Positions 49,265 through 57,767 of a DNA stretch of 64,000 bases are shown piece by piece. Source of the stretch: Intestinimonas aquisgranensis (lineage in GTDB: Bacteria > Bacillota > Clostridia > Oscillospirales > Oscillospiraceae); the NCBI GenBank assembly GCA_020687605.1, contig JAJEQY010000005.1, positions 23,704 through 87,703 on the forward strand, read 5' to 3'. The notes beneath the pieces were generated by a model. The model was not told where the DNA came from and did not search any database. It worked only from the letters and a program-made list of their open reading frames with translations. Position 1 is the first letter of the stretch, and every line of letters starts with the position of its first letter. The translations under genes and the position numbers were made by a program.

Positions 49265-51709
49265 ATGGATCAGGAAAAGCACACCGAAACCTTTATGACC
49301 AAGCTCGCCCGCTTCATCGTCGACAAGCGGAAGGCCTTCTACCTTGTCTTTCTGGCGGCCTTTCTCTTCTGCGCCGCCTCCATCAATAAGGTAGAGATCA
49401 ACAACGACATCACCTCTTACCTCCCGCCGGAGACCGAGACCCGGCGGGGCCTCACCCTCATGGATGAGGAGTTCGTCACCCTGGGTTCCGCCGAGGTCAT
49501 GGTCTCCAACATCCCGCTGGACACGGCCTGGGACCTCTCCCACAAGCTGGAGATTCTGCCCGGTGTCTCCGGCGTCACCTTTGACGAGACCGACGACCAC
49601 TACCACGATTCCGCCGCCCTCTTCTCCGTCACCTTCGACGCCCCCGAGGACGACCCCGATGCCGTCACCGCCCTCCAGGCCGTCCAGGACACCCTGGAGG
49701 GCTACGACGTCTATGTCTCCACCCAGGTAGGCCGGGACGAGTCGGCCAGCCTCCAGAAGGAGATGACGGTCATTCTGGCCATCGCCGCTGCCGTCATCGT
49801 GGTGGTCCTTCTCTTCACCTCCAAAAGCTACATGGAGGTGCCCGTCTACCTCATCGTCTTCTCCGCGGCGGCGGTGCTCAACATGGGCACCAACTTCATC
49901 TTCGGCACCATCTCCTTTATTACTAACTCCATCGCCGTGGTGCTCCAGCTGGCGCTGGCCATCGACTACGCCATCATCTTCTGTCACCGGTACATGGAGG
50001 AGCGGGACAACGGTCTGGACCCCCGTGAGGCCGACATCGCCGCGTTGAGCAAGGCCATCGTGGAGATCTCCTCCTCCAGCCTCACCACCATTTCGGGCCT
50101 GGTGGCCCTCATGCTCATGCAGCTGCGCATCGGCTTCGACATGGGCATCGTCCTGGCCAAGGGCATCGTGTGCTCCATGCTGTGCGTCTTCCTGCTCATG
50201 CCGGGGCTCCTCATGCTCTTCAGCCGGCCCATTGAGCGGACCCGCCACAAAAACCTGGTGCCCAACATCGACTTCTGGGGCCGGGGCGTGGTCAAGCTGC
50301 GGTACATCCTCCCCCCCATCTTCCTGGTGGTGCTGGCGGCAGGCGCCATCCTCTCCAGCAAGTGCGAATACGTCTTTGACACCAACGACGCCGACTTTGA
50401 CAACAAGCCCGACTGGCGCATCGCCGATGAGAAGGTCACCGATACCTTTGGCAAGAAAAACACCATCGCTGTTTTGGTGCCCCGGGGGGATTACGAGAAG
50501 GAAAAAATCGTCTTACAGCAGGTGGAGGCTTTGGGACCGGTCACCTCGGCCACCGGTCTTGCCAACATCGAGGTAGAGGACGGACGGTTCCTCACCGATG
50601 CCCTCACCCCCCGTCAGTTCTCGGAGCTGGCCGGGGTGGATATCGAGCTCTGCCGCCTCCTCTACCAGGCCTACGGTCTGAGTGTGGAGGAGTACGGCGC
50701 CATCTTCCAGGACCCCGACGACTACGCCGTCCCCCTCATCGACGTCTTTGAGTTCCTGCTGGAGCAGAAGGACAAGGGTGTGGTGAACCTAACCGGTGAG
50801 CAGGAGGAGAAGGTGGAGGACCTACGGGAGGAGCTGGACCTGGGTCTGGAGCAGCTCCGGGGCGAAAACTGGTCCCGTCTGGTCTTCGTGGCCGACGTCC
50901 CCACGGAGGGAGACGAGACCTACGCCCTTCTGGATCAGATCCGCGCCATTGCCCAGGCACAGTACGGCGATGACGTTATTCTGGTGGGCAACTCCACCAA
51001 CGCCTTCGATCTGGCCAGCTCCTTCTCCGGGGACAACATGAAGATCAGCATCCTCACCGCCCTCTTCGTCATGGTCATCCTTCTCTTCACCTTCAAGTCC
51101 GCCGGTCTCCCCATCCTGCTGGTGCTCACCATCCAGGGCTCCATCTGGATCAACTTCTCCATCCCCGTGCTCACCGATACCAACCTCTTCTTCCTGAGCT
51201 ACCTGGTGGTGAGCTCCATTCAGATGGGCGCCACCATTGACTACGCCATCGTCATCACCAACCGATACATGGAACTCAAGGGCATCATGGACCGGAAAGA
51301 GGCTGCCATAGCCGCCCTGAGCCAGAGCTTCCCCACCGTGCTCACCTCGGGTACCATCATGGCCGTGGCCGGCTTCCTCATCGGCGGCATCTCCACCGAC
51401 GCCACCATCGGCTCCGTGGGCCAGGCCCTGGGCCGGGGCACCGTCACCTCCATTTTCCTGGTGATGACCGTGCTGCCTCAGATGCTCCTGCTGGGCGACG
51501 CCCTCATCGAGCGTACCGCTATCACCCTCAACCGGGACCGGAAACAGCGCTTCAATCAGGGCACCATGCGCTTGGACGGTCATGTCCGGGGCCATGTGGC
51601 CGGTTTCGTGGACGGCGAGTTCAAGGGTGTCATCCACGGCAGCGTGGACGCCCTCATCGAAAGCAAATACCAGGAGCTCGACCGCTCCCAGGAGGACAAC
51701 GAGACATGA
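49265..51709 (+). CDS. MMPL/RND-family exporter
   Basis: The 814-residue protein is a single-chain RND transporter with about 12 membrane segments, and large extracytoplasmic loops follow TM1 and TM7. LALAIDYAIIFCHRYMEE and IQMGATIDYAIVITNRYME are the two MMPL signatures with conserved intramembrane Asp. Gram-positive members export lipids, peptides or antimicrobials using the proton gradient. The gene overlaps the GLUG partner (ATGA at 51706), so the two are coupled. Substrate unknown. Confidence 0.9.
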   Translation: MDQEKHTETFMTKLARFIVDKRKAFYLVFLAAFLFCAASINKVEINNDITSYLPPETETRRGLTLMDEEFVTLGSAEVMVSNIPLDTAWDLSHKLEILPGVSGVTFDETDDHYHDSAALFSVTFDAPEDDPDAVTALQAVQDTLEGYDVYVSTQVGRDESASLQKEMTVILAIAAAVIVVVLLFTSKSYMEVPVYLIVFSAAAVLNMGTNFIFGTISFITNSIAVVLQLALAIDYAIIFCHRYMEERDNGLDPREADIAALSKAIVEISSSSLTTISGLVALMLMQLRIGFDMGIVLAKGIVCSMLCVFLLMPGLLMLFSRPIERTRHKNLVPNIDFWGRGVVKLRYILPPIFLVVLAAGAILSSKCEYVFDTNDADFDNKPDWRIADEKVTDTFGKKNTIAVLVPRGDYEKEKIVLQQVEALGPVTSATGLANIEVEDGRFLTDALTPRQFSELAGVDIELCRLLYQAYGLSVEEYGAIFQDPDDYAVPLIDVFEFLLEQKDKGVVNLTGEQEEKVEDLREELDLGLEQLRGENWSRLVFVADVPTEGDETYALLDQIRAIAQAQYGDDVILVGNSTNAFDLASSFSGDNMKISILTALFVMVILLFTFKSAGLPILLVLTIQGSIWINFSIPVLTDTNLFFLSYLVVSSIQMGATIDYAIVITNRYMELKGIMDRKEAAIAALSQSFPTVLTSGTIMAVAGFLIGGISTDATIGSVGQALGRGTVTSIFLVMTVLPQMLLLGDALIERTAITLNRDRKQRFNQGTMRLDGHVRGHVAGFVDGEFKGVIHGSVDALIESKYQELDRSQEDNET

Positions 51710-54700
51710 GACAGTTCAGACGATTTGCCGCCCTGCTGCTGGCGGGGCTCCTCCTATCCGGCCAGGTCCTCCCCGCTCTGGCTGCCGCCCCCGACCTGGT
51801 CATCGACAACCGGGAGGACTTTCTCGCCTTCGCCGAGAACTGCACCAGTGACACCTGGTCCCAGGGCCTCACCGTATCCCTCACTGCCGACATCGACCTG
51901 AGCGGCAGCGGCTTCACCTCCATTCCCATCTTCCAGGGCACCTTCCACGGCAACGGACACACCATCCAGGGCTTCTCCCTCACCGGGAAGGGCTCCCGGA
52001 TCGGGCTCTTCCGTACCCTCACCGAGACCGCCGTTGTGGACAATCTCACGGTGGAGGGGGCCGTGGCCCCCGGCGGCACCGCAGGACAGGTGGGTCTCCT
52101 GGCGGGCGAAAACTACGGCACCATCCAAAATTGTACCGCCAAGGGCGCCGCCACCGGCGTCCAGGACGTGGGCGGCATTGCCGGCCTCAACGGCGAGAGC
52201 GGCACCATTGAGGGGTGTTCCAGCACCGCCACCATCTCCGGCACCACCAATGCCGGCGGCATCACCGGTCAGAATCTGGGCGCCATCCGCAGCTGTACCA
52301 ACAGCGGCGAGGTCGATACCGCCGCCGATCAGGAGCCGCCCACCAGCGTGGGCGGCATCGCCGGCCTCTCCCGTGGGACCATCCAGAGCTGCCGCAACTC
52401 CGGCGCCGTGGGCTATGCCCACCTGGGCTACAACATGGGCGGTATCGTGGGGCTCCAATCCGGCAGTGTACTGGACTGCGTCAACACCGGCGCCGTCAAG
52501 GGCCGCAAGGATGTGGGCGGCATCGTGGGCCAATTTGAGCCCAACACCCAGCTCACCTATGGCCCCTCCCCCATGGACCGTCTCAACGACGCTCTGGCGG
52601 TGCTTTTTGACCAGATGTCCGTCTTTGTGGACCAGGTCAACGACATCACCGCCCGCGGGGTGGCCGACGCCCAGGTCATCGAGGACGCCATGGGCCAGAT
52701 CCAGGACCGCACCCACGACGCCGGCACCGAGGGACACCAGGATTTTCAGACCATGTCCGACCAGCTCTACGGCTATACCCAGGACATCAGCGACGCCCTG
52801 GACCGGCTCCATCAGAACACCGATGCCTTCCAGTCCACCGCCGATGACGACCTAGACGCCCTTTTAAAGGAGACGGACAACTTCCGTACCGCCCTGGACG
52901 ACATGCTCTCCAGCGCGGACAGTGGACTCTCTCAAGCCATCGAAGCCCTGGATGATACCGCCAGTGACATCCACCGGCAGGGCATGACCATCCAAAATGC
53001 CCTTGCGCAGATGAACCAGGAGATGAAAGATCTCCACGCTTACCTCGAGGAGGTGGCTCAGCTGGTGGCATCGGGGGATTACATTGGGGCTTTGGAGCTG
53101 CCCTTCCCCTCCCTGGACCCTCGGGGCCACCTGACCGATATCGGGGACGCAACCGCCTCCATTTTCCGGCTGGCCAATGACCTCACCGGCCAGTGGAAGG
53201 ACATCAGCGACGAGACCTCCTCGGACCTGGATAAGGCAAAAACACAGGCCGACAAGGCCGCCGACGCCCTCTATGACGCTGCCGACCACCTGCTTGGCGC
53301 CGCCGACCGGTTCTCCGGCCAGGTCTCCTCCGATGTGGACGCGGTGGACACCACCGGCGATCTGATCCGTGATCTGCTCAAGGACTACACCGACACGCTG
53401 GGCGACAAGGCCCAGTCTGCCGCCGACGACATCGACGCCCAGCTCACCATCATCCGGGACCAGGTGGACCAGATGACCCAGGCCGCCGGCACCGACAACG
53501 ACGCTCTTCACACCACTGCCGACCAGATCATCGGCTCTCTCGACCAGGTGCGCCAGGCCATCTACGACCTGGGCCAGAAGCCGGAACTCACCATCTCCGA
53601 CCTGGCCGAGGAGGTCACCGAAGGCCCCGGCCTGGTTCGGGGATGCACCGTCTCCGCCACAGTGGAGGGTGACTCCAACACCGGCGGCATCGCGGGCACC
53701 GTGTCCACCGAGCTGGGCTCTGACCCGGAGGAGACCTTCAGTCTGGAGGACATGGAGCTTCTCACCGACGTATACGCCACCCTCCGGGCGGTGATCCGGG
53801 ACTGCCGCTTTGACGGTTCCGTCACCGTGATGAACGACTGCGCCGGCGGCATCGCCGGTCGGTGTGAGGCGGGGGCCATTCTGGACTGCGCCGCCCGGGG
53901 CACTGTGGAGACTGGTACCGACTACTGCGGCGGCATCGCCGGACGGACGCAGGGCGCCGTGACCCGGTGCGCCGCCCTGGTGGACCTCACCGGCGGCAGC
54001 TGGCTGGGCGGCATCACCGGCCTGGGTGGTGACCTCACCGACTGCCGGGCCATGGTGCGCTGTGACAGCGACGGCGAGGCCTTGGGCGCCATCACCGGTG
54101 AGCGCGACGGAGACCTCAGCGGCAACCGCTACCTGCGGGAGGACCTGCCCGGCCTGGATGGGGTAGACGTGGCCGGAGAGGCACAGGGCCTGGATTTTGA
54201 CGCCTTCTCCCAGCTGGACTACATCCCCGCCGATTTTCTTACCTTCTCCTACCGTTTCGTGGTGGACGGTCAGACCGTAGCCGAGCTCCCCTTCTCCTAC
54301 GGCGACGATCTGGACCTCTCTCTGGTGCCTCAGGCGCCGGAGAAGGACGGCCAGTTCGGCGTCTGGCCCGACTACCCCACCCAGGACCTGCATCGGTCCA
54401 TGGTGCTGGAGGCCTCCTTCTCCGCCCCCGTCACCACCCTGGCCTCCGGGGAGTCCATCCCTGTCCTGCTGGTCCAGGGCACCTTCTCCCCCGACGCCAC
54501 TTTGACCGTGGAGACGATGGACCTGCCGGACAACGGACCCTCCGGCTATACCCCGGCAGCCGCTTACTCCTATACCGTCACCGGCTGTGAGAGCGACACC
54601 GTCACCCTGCGGCTCCGGGCACAGGACGTGGACCGTCCCGCCGCTGCGGTGCTGGTGGATGGCGTCTGGCGCCTGGCGGAGACCCAGACCGACGGCAGCT

Positions 54701-54876
54701 ATCTGGTGCTGGAAGGACCGGCAGAGGGCCAGGTGCTGCTGCTGGACCATACCTCCCCCGGAGCCCAGGGCTGGGTCCTGGCCATCTGCGTGGGCGCCGC
54801 TGCCCTCCTCCTTCTGCTGCTGTTGGGCTTCCACTGGCGCAGACGGACAAAAAAAGAGGCAGTCCCCCAGGGCTGA
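51706..54876 (+). CDS. Giant GLUG-repeat, coiled-coil, membrane-anchored exporter partner
   Basis: The 1056-residue protein has a signal peptide (RRFAALLLAGLLLSGQVLPALA, split: RRFAALLLAG and ...QVLPALA). An early block (about 60-290) holds several GLUG-type repeats of the GGIAGLN/GGITGQN/GGIVGLQ pattern with N-S-G-x-V turns. A ~350-residue helical middle rich in heptads (AIEDAMGQIQDRTHD, DKAADALYDAADHLL) follows. A second GLUG block (GGIAGTV, GGIAGRC, GGIAGRT, GGITGLG) comes next, then a beta domain, and a C-terminal membrane helix with an RRRTKK stop. The first part is outside the membrane. The ATGA coupling to the MMPL exporter implies a joint envelope complex (inference). Confidence 0.85.
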   Translation: MRQFRRFAALLLAGLLLSGQVLPALAAAPDLVIDNREDFLAFAENCTSDTWSQGLTVSLTADIDLSGSGFTSIPIFQGTFHGNGHTIQGFSLTGKGSRIGLFRTLTETAVVDNLTVEGAVAPGGTAGQVGLLAGENYGTIQNCTAKGAATGVQDVGGIAGLNGESGTIEGCSSTATISGTTNAGGITGQNLGAIRSCTNSGEVDTAADQEPPTSVGGIAGLSRGTIQSCRNSGAVGYAHLGYNMGGIVGLQSGSVLDCVNTGAVKGRKDVGGIVGQFEPNTQLTYGPSPMDRLNDALAVLFDQMSVFVDQVNDITARGVADAQVIEDAMGQIQDRTHDAGTEGHQDFQTMSDQLYGYTQDISDALDRLHQNTDAFQSTADDDLDALLKETDNFRTALDDMLSSADSGLSQAIEALDDTASDIHRQGMTIQNALAQMNQEMKDLHAYLEEVAQLVASGDYIGALELPFPSLDPRGHLTDIGDATASIFRLANDLTGQWKDISDETSSDLDKAKTQADKAADALYDAADHLLGAADRFSGQVSSDVDAVDTTGDLIRDLLKDYTDTLGDKAQSAADDIDAQLTIIRDQVDQMTQAAGTDNDALHTTADQIIGSLDQVRQAIYDLGQKPELTISDLAEEVTEGPGLVRGCTVSATVEGDSNTGGIAGTVSTELGSDPEETFSLEDMELLTDVYATLRAVIRDCRFDGSVTVMNDCAGGIAGRCEAGAILDCAARGTVETGTDYCGGIAGRTQGAVTRCAALVDLTGGSWLGGITGLGGDLTDCRAMVRCDSDGEALGAITGERDGDLSGNRYLREDLPGLDGVDVAGEAQGLDFDAFSQLDYIPADFLTFSYRFVVDGQTVAELPFSYGDDLDLSLVPQAPEKDGQFGVWPDYPTQDLHRSMVLEASFSAPVTTLASGESIPVLLVQGTFSPDATLTVETMDLPDNGPSGYTPAAAYSYTVTGCESDTVTLRLRAQDVDRPAAAVLVDGVWRLAETQTDGSYLVLEGPAEGQVLLLDHTSPGAQGWVLAICVGAAALLLLLLLGFHWRRRTKKEAVPQG

Positions 54877-54913
54877 TATCCGGGGCTGCACTCACAACCT
54901 GATTCATCATCAA

Positions 54914-54947
54914 AACAGCCCCGGCGTCTCAGGACGCCGGGGCTGTT
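54914..54947. terminator. Terminator of the MMPL-GLUG operon
   Basis: AACAGCCCCGGCGTC pairs with GACGCCGGGGCTGTT around TCAG, followed by CCTTTTC. It also lies past the convergent DegV stop. Confidence 0.9.
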
Positions 54948-54959
54948 CCTTTTCTGTTT

Positions 54960-55823
54960 TCAGTCCAGTACCTGGACACCAGTGCCCAGAATACCGTCGC
55001 CGATGTAGACGCTCAGGGTACCGTCGATCTCGCCGTCCCAGATGTGGTCGTAGTTGGGCAGGGCCGCCTTCAGCTTCTCCCGCAGCTCCTCCATCTCTTC
55101 CGGCGCGCCGCCGTTGGCCACCGCCAGATTGTACTTCTTATGGCTGCCGCAGGCCTTCACTGCCAGATCCACCAGCTTGTCCATGACCTGCTTTCGGCCG
55201 CGGACCTTGGCGATGGACTGGAGCTGGCCATCGGGCGCGAAGGTGATGAGGGGCTTGATCTGGAGCATGGTGCCCGCCATGGCCGCCACCTTACCGATGC
55301 GCCCGCCCTTCTGGAGGTACTCCAGCGTGTCCACCGAGAAGAAGGGCGTAGTCCCTTTGATGAGCTGGGGCACCCGCTTGTGGGTGAGCTCCCGCCAGGA
55401 GGCCCCTCCACGCAGGTCCTCGGCCAGCTGCAGCATGGTGACGCCGATGCCCAGAGAGCCGCTCACCGAGTCGTAGACCTTGATCTCCAGGTCCTTCCGC
55501 TCCTCCGCCATGAGCCGCACCATGTTATAGGTGCCGGAGAGGCCGCCGGAGAGCATCACCGCGATGATACCGTCATACCCTTGCTCGGCGATGCGGTCGA
55601 AGGCCGCCGAGATGTCCTCTCCCGTGGGCAGGGAGGTCTTGGGCAGTTCCCCCCGCTTCAGCCGGGCATAGATGTCGGCGGCGTGGATGTCCACACCGTC
55701 CCGGTACTCCCCATCGGCACAGCGGATGCGCAGCGGTACCACATGGATGCGGTTCTCCTCCGCCACCCGGGCGGACAGATCAGCACAGGAGTCGGTAAGC
55801 AGGGCGATCTTGCGAGGGGCCAT
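54960..55823 (-). CDS. DegV-family protein (fatty-acid-binding type)
   Basis: The 287-residue length is typical. The N-terminus IALLTDSCADLSARVAEE, the SGGLSGTYNMV loop, VYDSVSGSLGIG and SVDTLEYLQKGGRIGKVAA are the conserved ligand-binding positions. DegV/FakB proteins hold a fatty acid for phosphorylation by FakA and feed it into lipid synthesis. Transcription starts from a consensus promoter that shares an operator with the divergent TetR gene. Confidence 0.93.
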   Translation of the reverse strand: MAPRKIALLTDSCADLSARVAEENRIHVVPLRIRCADGEYRDGVDIHAADIYARLKRGELPKTSLPTGEDISAAFDRIAEQGYDGIIAVMLSGGLSGTYNMVRLMAEERKDLEIKVYDSVSGSLGIGVTMLQLAEDLRGGASWRELTHKRVPQLIKGTTPFFSVDTLEYLQKGGRIGKVAAMAGTMLQIKPLITFAPDGQLQSIAKVRGRKQVMDKLVDLAVKACGSHKKYNLAVANGGAPEEMEELREKLKAALPNYDHIWDGEIDGTLSVYIGDGILGTGVQVLD

Positions 55824-55842
55824 CGGACATCATCTCCATCTG

Positions 55843-55942
55843 TTGACAGGGCTCACGCCCCGGATATATAATCAGCATGTAAAGTCTCACATAACGGTGT
55901 TATGCTATCTTGTATTATAGGCTATCCCATTCCCCTTGTCAA
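55843..55942. promoter_or_regulatory. Divergent DegV/TetR promoters with central palindrome
   Basis: Plus strand: TTGACA, 18 bp, TATAAT (55843-55872) for the TetR gene. Minus strand: TTGACA, 17 bp, TATAAT (55942-55914), a perfect consensus promoter for the DegV gene. CATAAC-GGT-GTTATG at 55890-55904 is a perfect palindrome placed at about +10 of both transcripts, the ideal place for a repressor to block both. Confidence 0.75.
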
Positions 55943-55964
55943 CGGGAAGAAAGGAGGCGCACAC

Positions 55965-56552
55965 ATGGAGTATGCCCAGCGCAGAAAACTTCAGAGCCAG
56001 GAGACGGAGCGGAAGATCCTGTACGCCGCCCTGGAACTCATGCGGGAGCGGGGTTTTGACAAGGTGTCTGTCCGGGACATCTGTAAGGCCGCCGGCATCA
56101 CCACCGGTGCTTTTTACCATCACTTTTCCTCCAAGGAGGCCCTGCTGGAGCACGGTTTCGCCCCTCTGGACGACTATATGCGCTCCGTGCTGGAAAACAG
56201 CGGGGATGAGAGTCCCGACCAGCGGCTGTGGCGGCTGCTTTCGGCCTACGGCCAGTTCATGGAGCACAGCGGCGAGCTCATCGGCCGCTACTACCAGCAG
56301 CGCATCGCCGAACCGGGCACCAAGAGCATGGACCCCAGCCGATACACCCTCCGTTCCATGGTGGAGTGCTTCCGCCAGGCGGAGCGGGAGGGCATTCTGG
56401 CCCCCGGCCACTCCCCCGAATGGATCGCCGATTTCTGTTTCCGCCACTTCCGGGGCGTGGTGGTGGACTGGGTCCTCCACGGCTACTCCTACCCGCTCCT
56501 CCCCAGGATGGAGGAGGACTACCGGCTGTTCGTCACCCTGTTCCACGCCTGA
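55965..56552 (+). CDS. TetR-family regulator (probable DegV/fatty-acid control)
   Basis: From the ATG at 55965 (AAAGGAGGCG upstream) this is a 195-residue protein. The HTH reads GFDKVSVRDICKAAGITTGAFYHHF, with the TetR 'FYxHF' signature, after ERKILYAALELMRE. The C-terminal helical domain binds an unknown ligand. The gene is divergent from the DegV gene and the two promoters share a palindrome, so it most likely represses both. A fatty-acid or acyl-CoA ligand is an inference. Confidence 0.9.
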   Translation: MEYAQRRKLQSQETERKILYAALELMRERGFDKVSVRDICKAAGITTGAFYHHFSSKEALLEHGFAPLDDYMRSVLENSGDESPDQRLWRLLSAYGQFMEHSGELIGRYYQQRIAEPGTKSMDPSRYTLRSMVECFRQAEREGILAPGHSPEWIADFCFRHFRGVVVDWVLHGYSYPLLPRMEEDYRLFVTLFHA

Positions 56553-56564
56553 TCAAAACACAGC

Positions 56565-56600
56565 AGCGGGACTCTGACACCGTCAGAGCCCCGCTTTTTT
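56565..56600 (+). terminator. Terminator of the TetR gene
   Basis: AGCGGG-ACTCTGAC pairs with GTCAGAG-CCCGCT and is followed by TTTTTTC. It overlaps the last codons of the convergent nucleotidyltransferase. Confidence 0.85.
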
Positions 56601-57572
56601 CAAAACTTCTCGTAACTTCTCTTTTGTATTATCCTCTGGGTATTCAGAAATATGGCTTCTCAGCGTGTCCAAAGCCGTTCGGATGGCGGCGCCGCGGAAC
56701 CCCATGGCGTGCAGCTCCCCACCGGTGAGGGCGGGCACCGGCGACGGCTCCGCCAGCACTGCCCGGCGGAGCCGCCGCTCCACCGGCAAAGCGGTGATGT
56801 CCAGGCCGGTTTTTTGACAAAACCCCCGCCACCGCTCCTCCGGCGTGGCGGGCAGGACAGCTAATCCCGTGAGGTCCACTTGCCGGGCGGGGGCGCCGAA
56901 CCGGGTGAGCATCCCCAGCTCCACCGGCAGGGCACACAGCTCCGGCCGCGGGGAGAGGAGGGTCTTTTCCAGCTCCACCCGGACCCGCTCGCCGGACACC
57001 TGCTCCAGCCCCGCCGCCTCCCGGCGGAGGGCGGCGGCAGTCTCCTCCTCTATGGCAAAGCCCAGCTGGGCGGCGAAGCGCACTGCCCGAAGCATCCGCA
57101 GAGCATCCTCCCGGAACCGTCGCTCCGGGTCTCCCACGCAGCGGATCAGCCTTGCCACCAGGTCGGCCCGTCCGCCGAAGGGATCGGCCACAGTGCCGTC
57201 TGGCAGGAGGGCCATGGCGTTGATGGTGAAATCCCGCCGGGCCAGGTCCTCGGTAAGCCCCACCCCGAACACCACCCGGTCGGGCCGGCGGCCGTCGGAA
57301 TAGCCCTCCTCCCGGCGGAAGGCCGTGACCTCCAGGGACATGCCGTCCAGGAGCACCGTTACGGTGCCGTGTCGGAGGCCGGTTGGGACGGTATGGGCAA
57401 AGAGGCTCTGGACGGTCTCCGGTCGGGCCGAGGTGGCCACATCCCAGTCCCCCGGTGTCCGCCCCAGCAGGCTGTCCCGGACGCATCCCCCCACGGGGCA
57501 GGCCGCCTCTCCCGCCGACCACAGGGTCACGCAGCAGGTCCTCACCGGCCCCGGTACCCGTTCCCACTCCAT
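56583..57572 (-). CDS. CCA tRNA nucleotidyltransferase-family protein, short form
   Basis: The 329-residue protein opens with the class II nucleotidyltransferase core: CPVGGCVRDSLLGRTPGDWDVAT (GG and DWD catalytic motif, residues ~24-45), VFGVGLTEDLARRDFTINAMAL and RFREDALRMLRAVRFAAQLGF (RNA-binding helix). The end KLREVLKKAGL is compact. Full-length clostridial CCA enzymes (about 440-460 residues) often carry an HD domain, which is absent here. It may be a complete minimal CCA-adding enzyme or an A-adding form; the sequence alone cannot decide. Confidence 0.83.
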   Translation of the reverse strand: MEWERVPGPVRTCCVTLWSAGEAACPVGGCVRDSLLGRTPGDWDVATSARPETVQSLFAHTVPTGLRHGTVTVLLDGMSLEVTAFRREEGYSDGRRPDRVVFGVGLTEDLARRDFTINAMALLPDGTVADPFGGRADLVARLIRCVGDPERRFREDALRMLRAVRFAAQLGFAIEEETAAALRREAAGLEQVSGERVRVELEKTLLSPRPELCALPVELGMLTRFGAPARQVDLTGLAVLPATPEERWRGFCQKTGLDITALPVERRLRRAVLAEPSPVPALTGGELHAMGFRGAAIRTALDTLRSHISEYPEDNTKEKLREVLKKAGL

Positions 57573-57767
57573 TTTATCCCCTCCCAGGTATCTTTTCCTT
57601 GCTTAGCGCCTATAATGGCTGTATAATGAAGGGTACGAAACAAAGGCCCACGGGGCTTGGCCCGCTGTGGCCGGGACCGGACGGGCCGTTTTTGCGGCGG
57701 TCGGGTCCTCTGTCCCTGTTCTCTCGATACGCCACATTATAATCTTCCAAAAAGGGTGTGTAAACCC

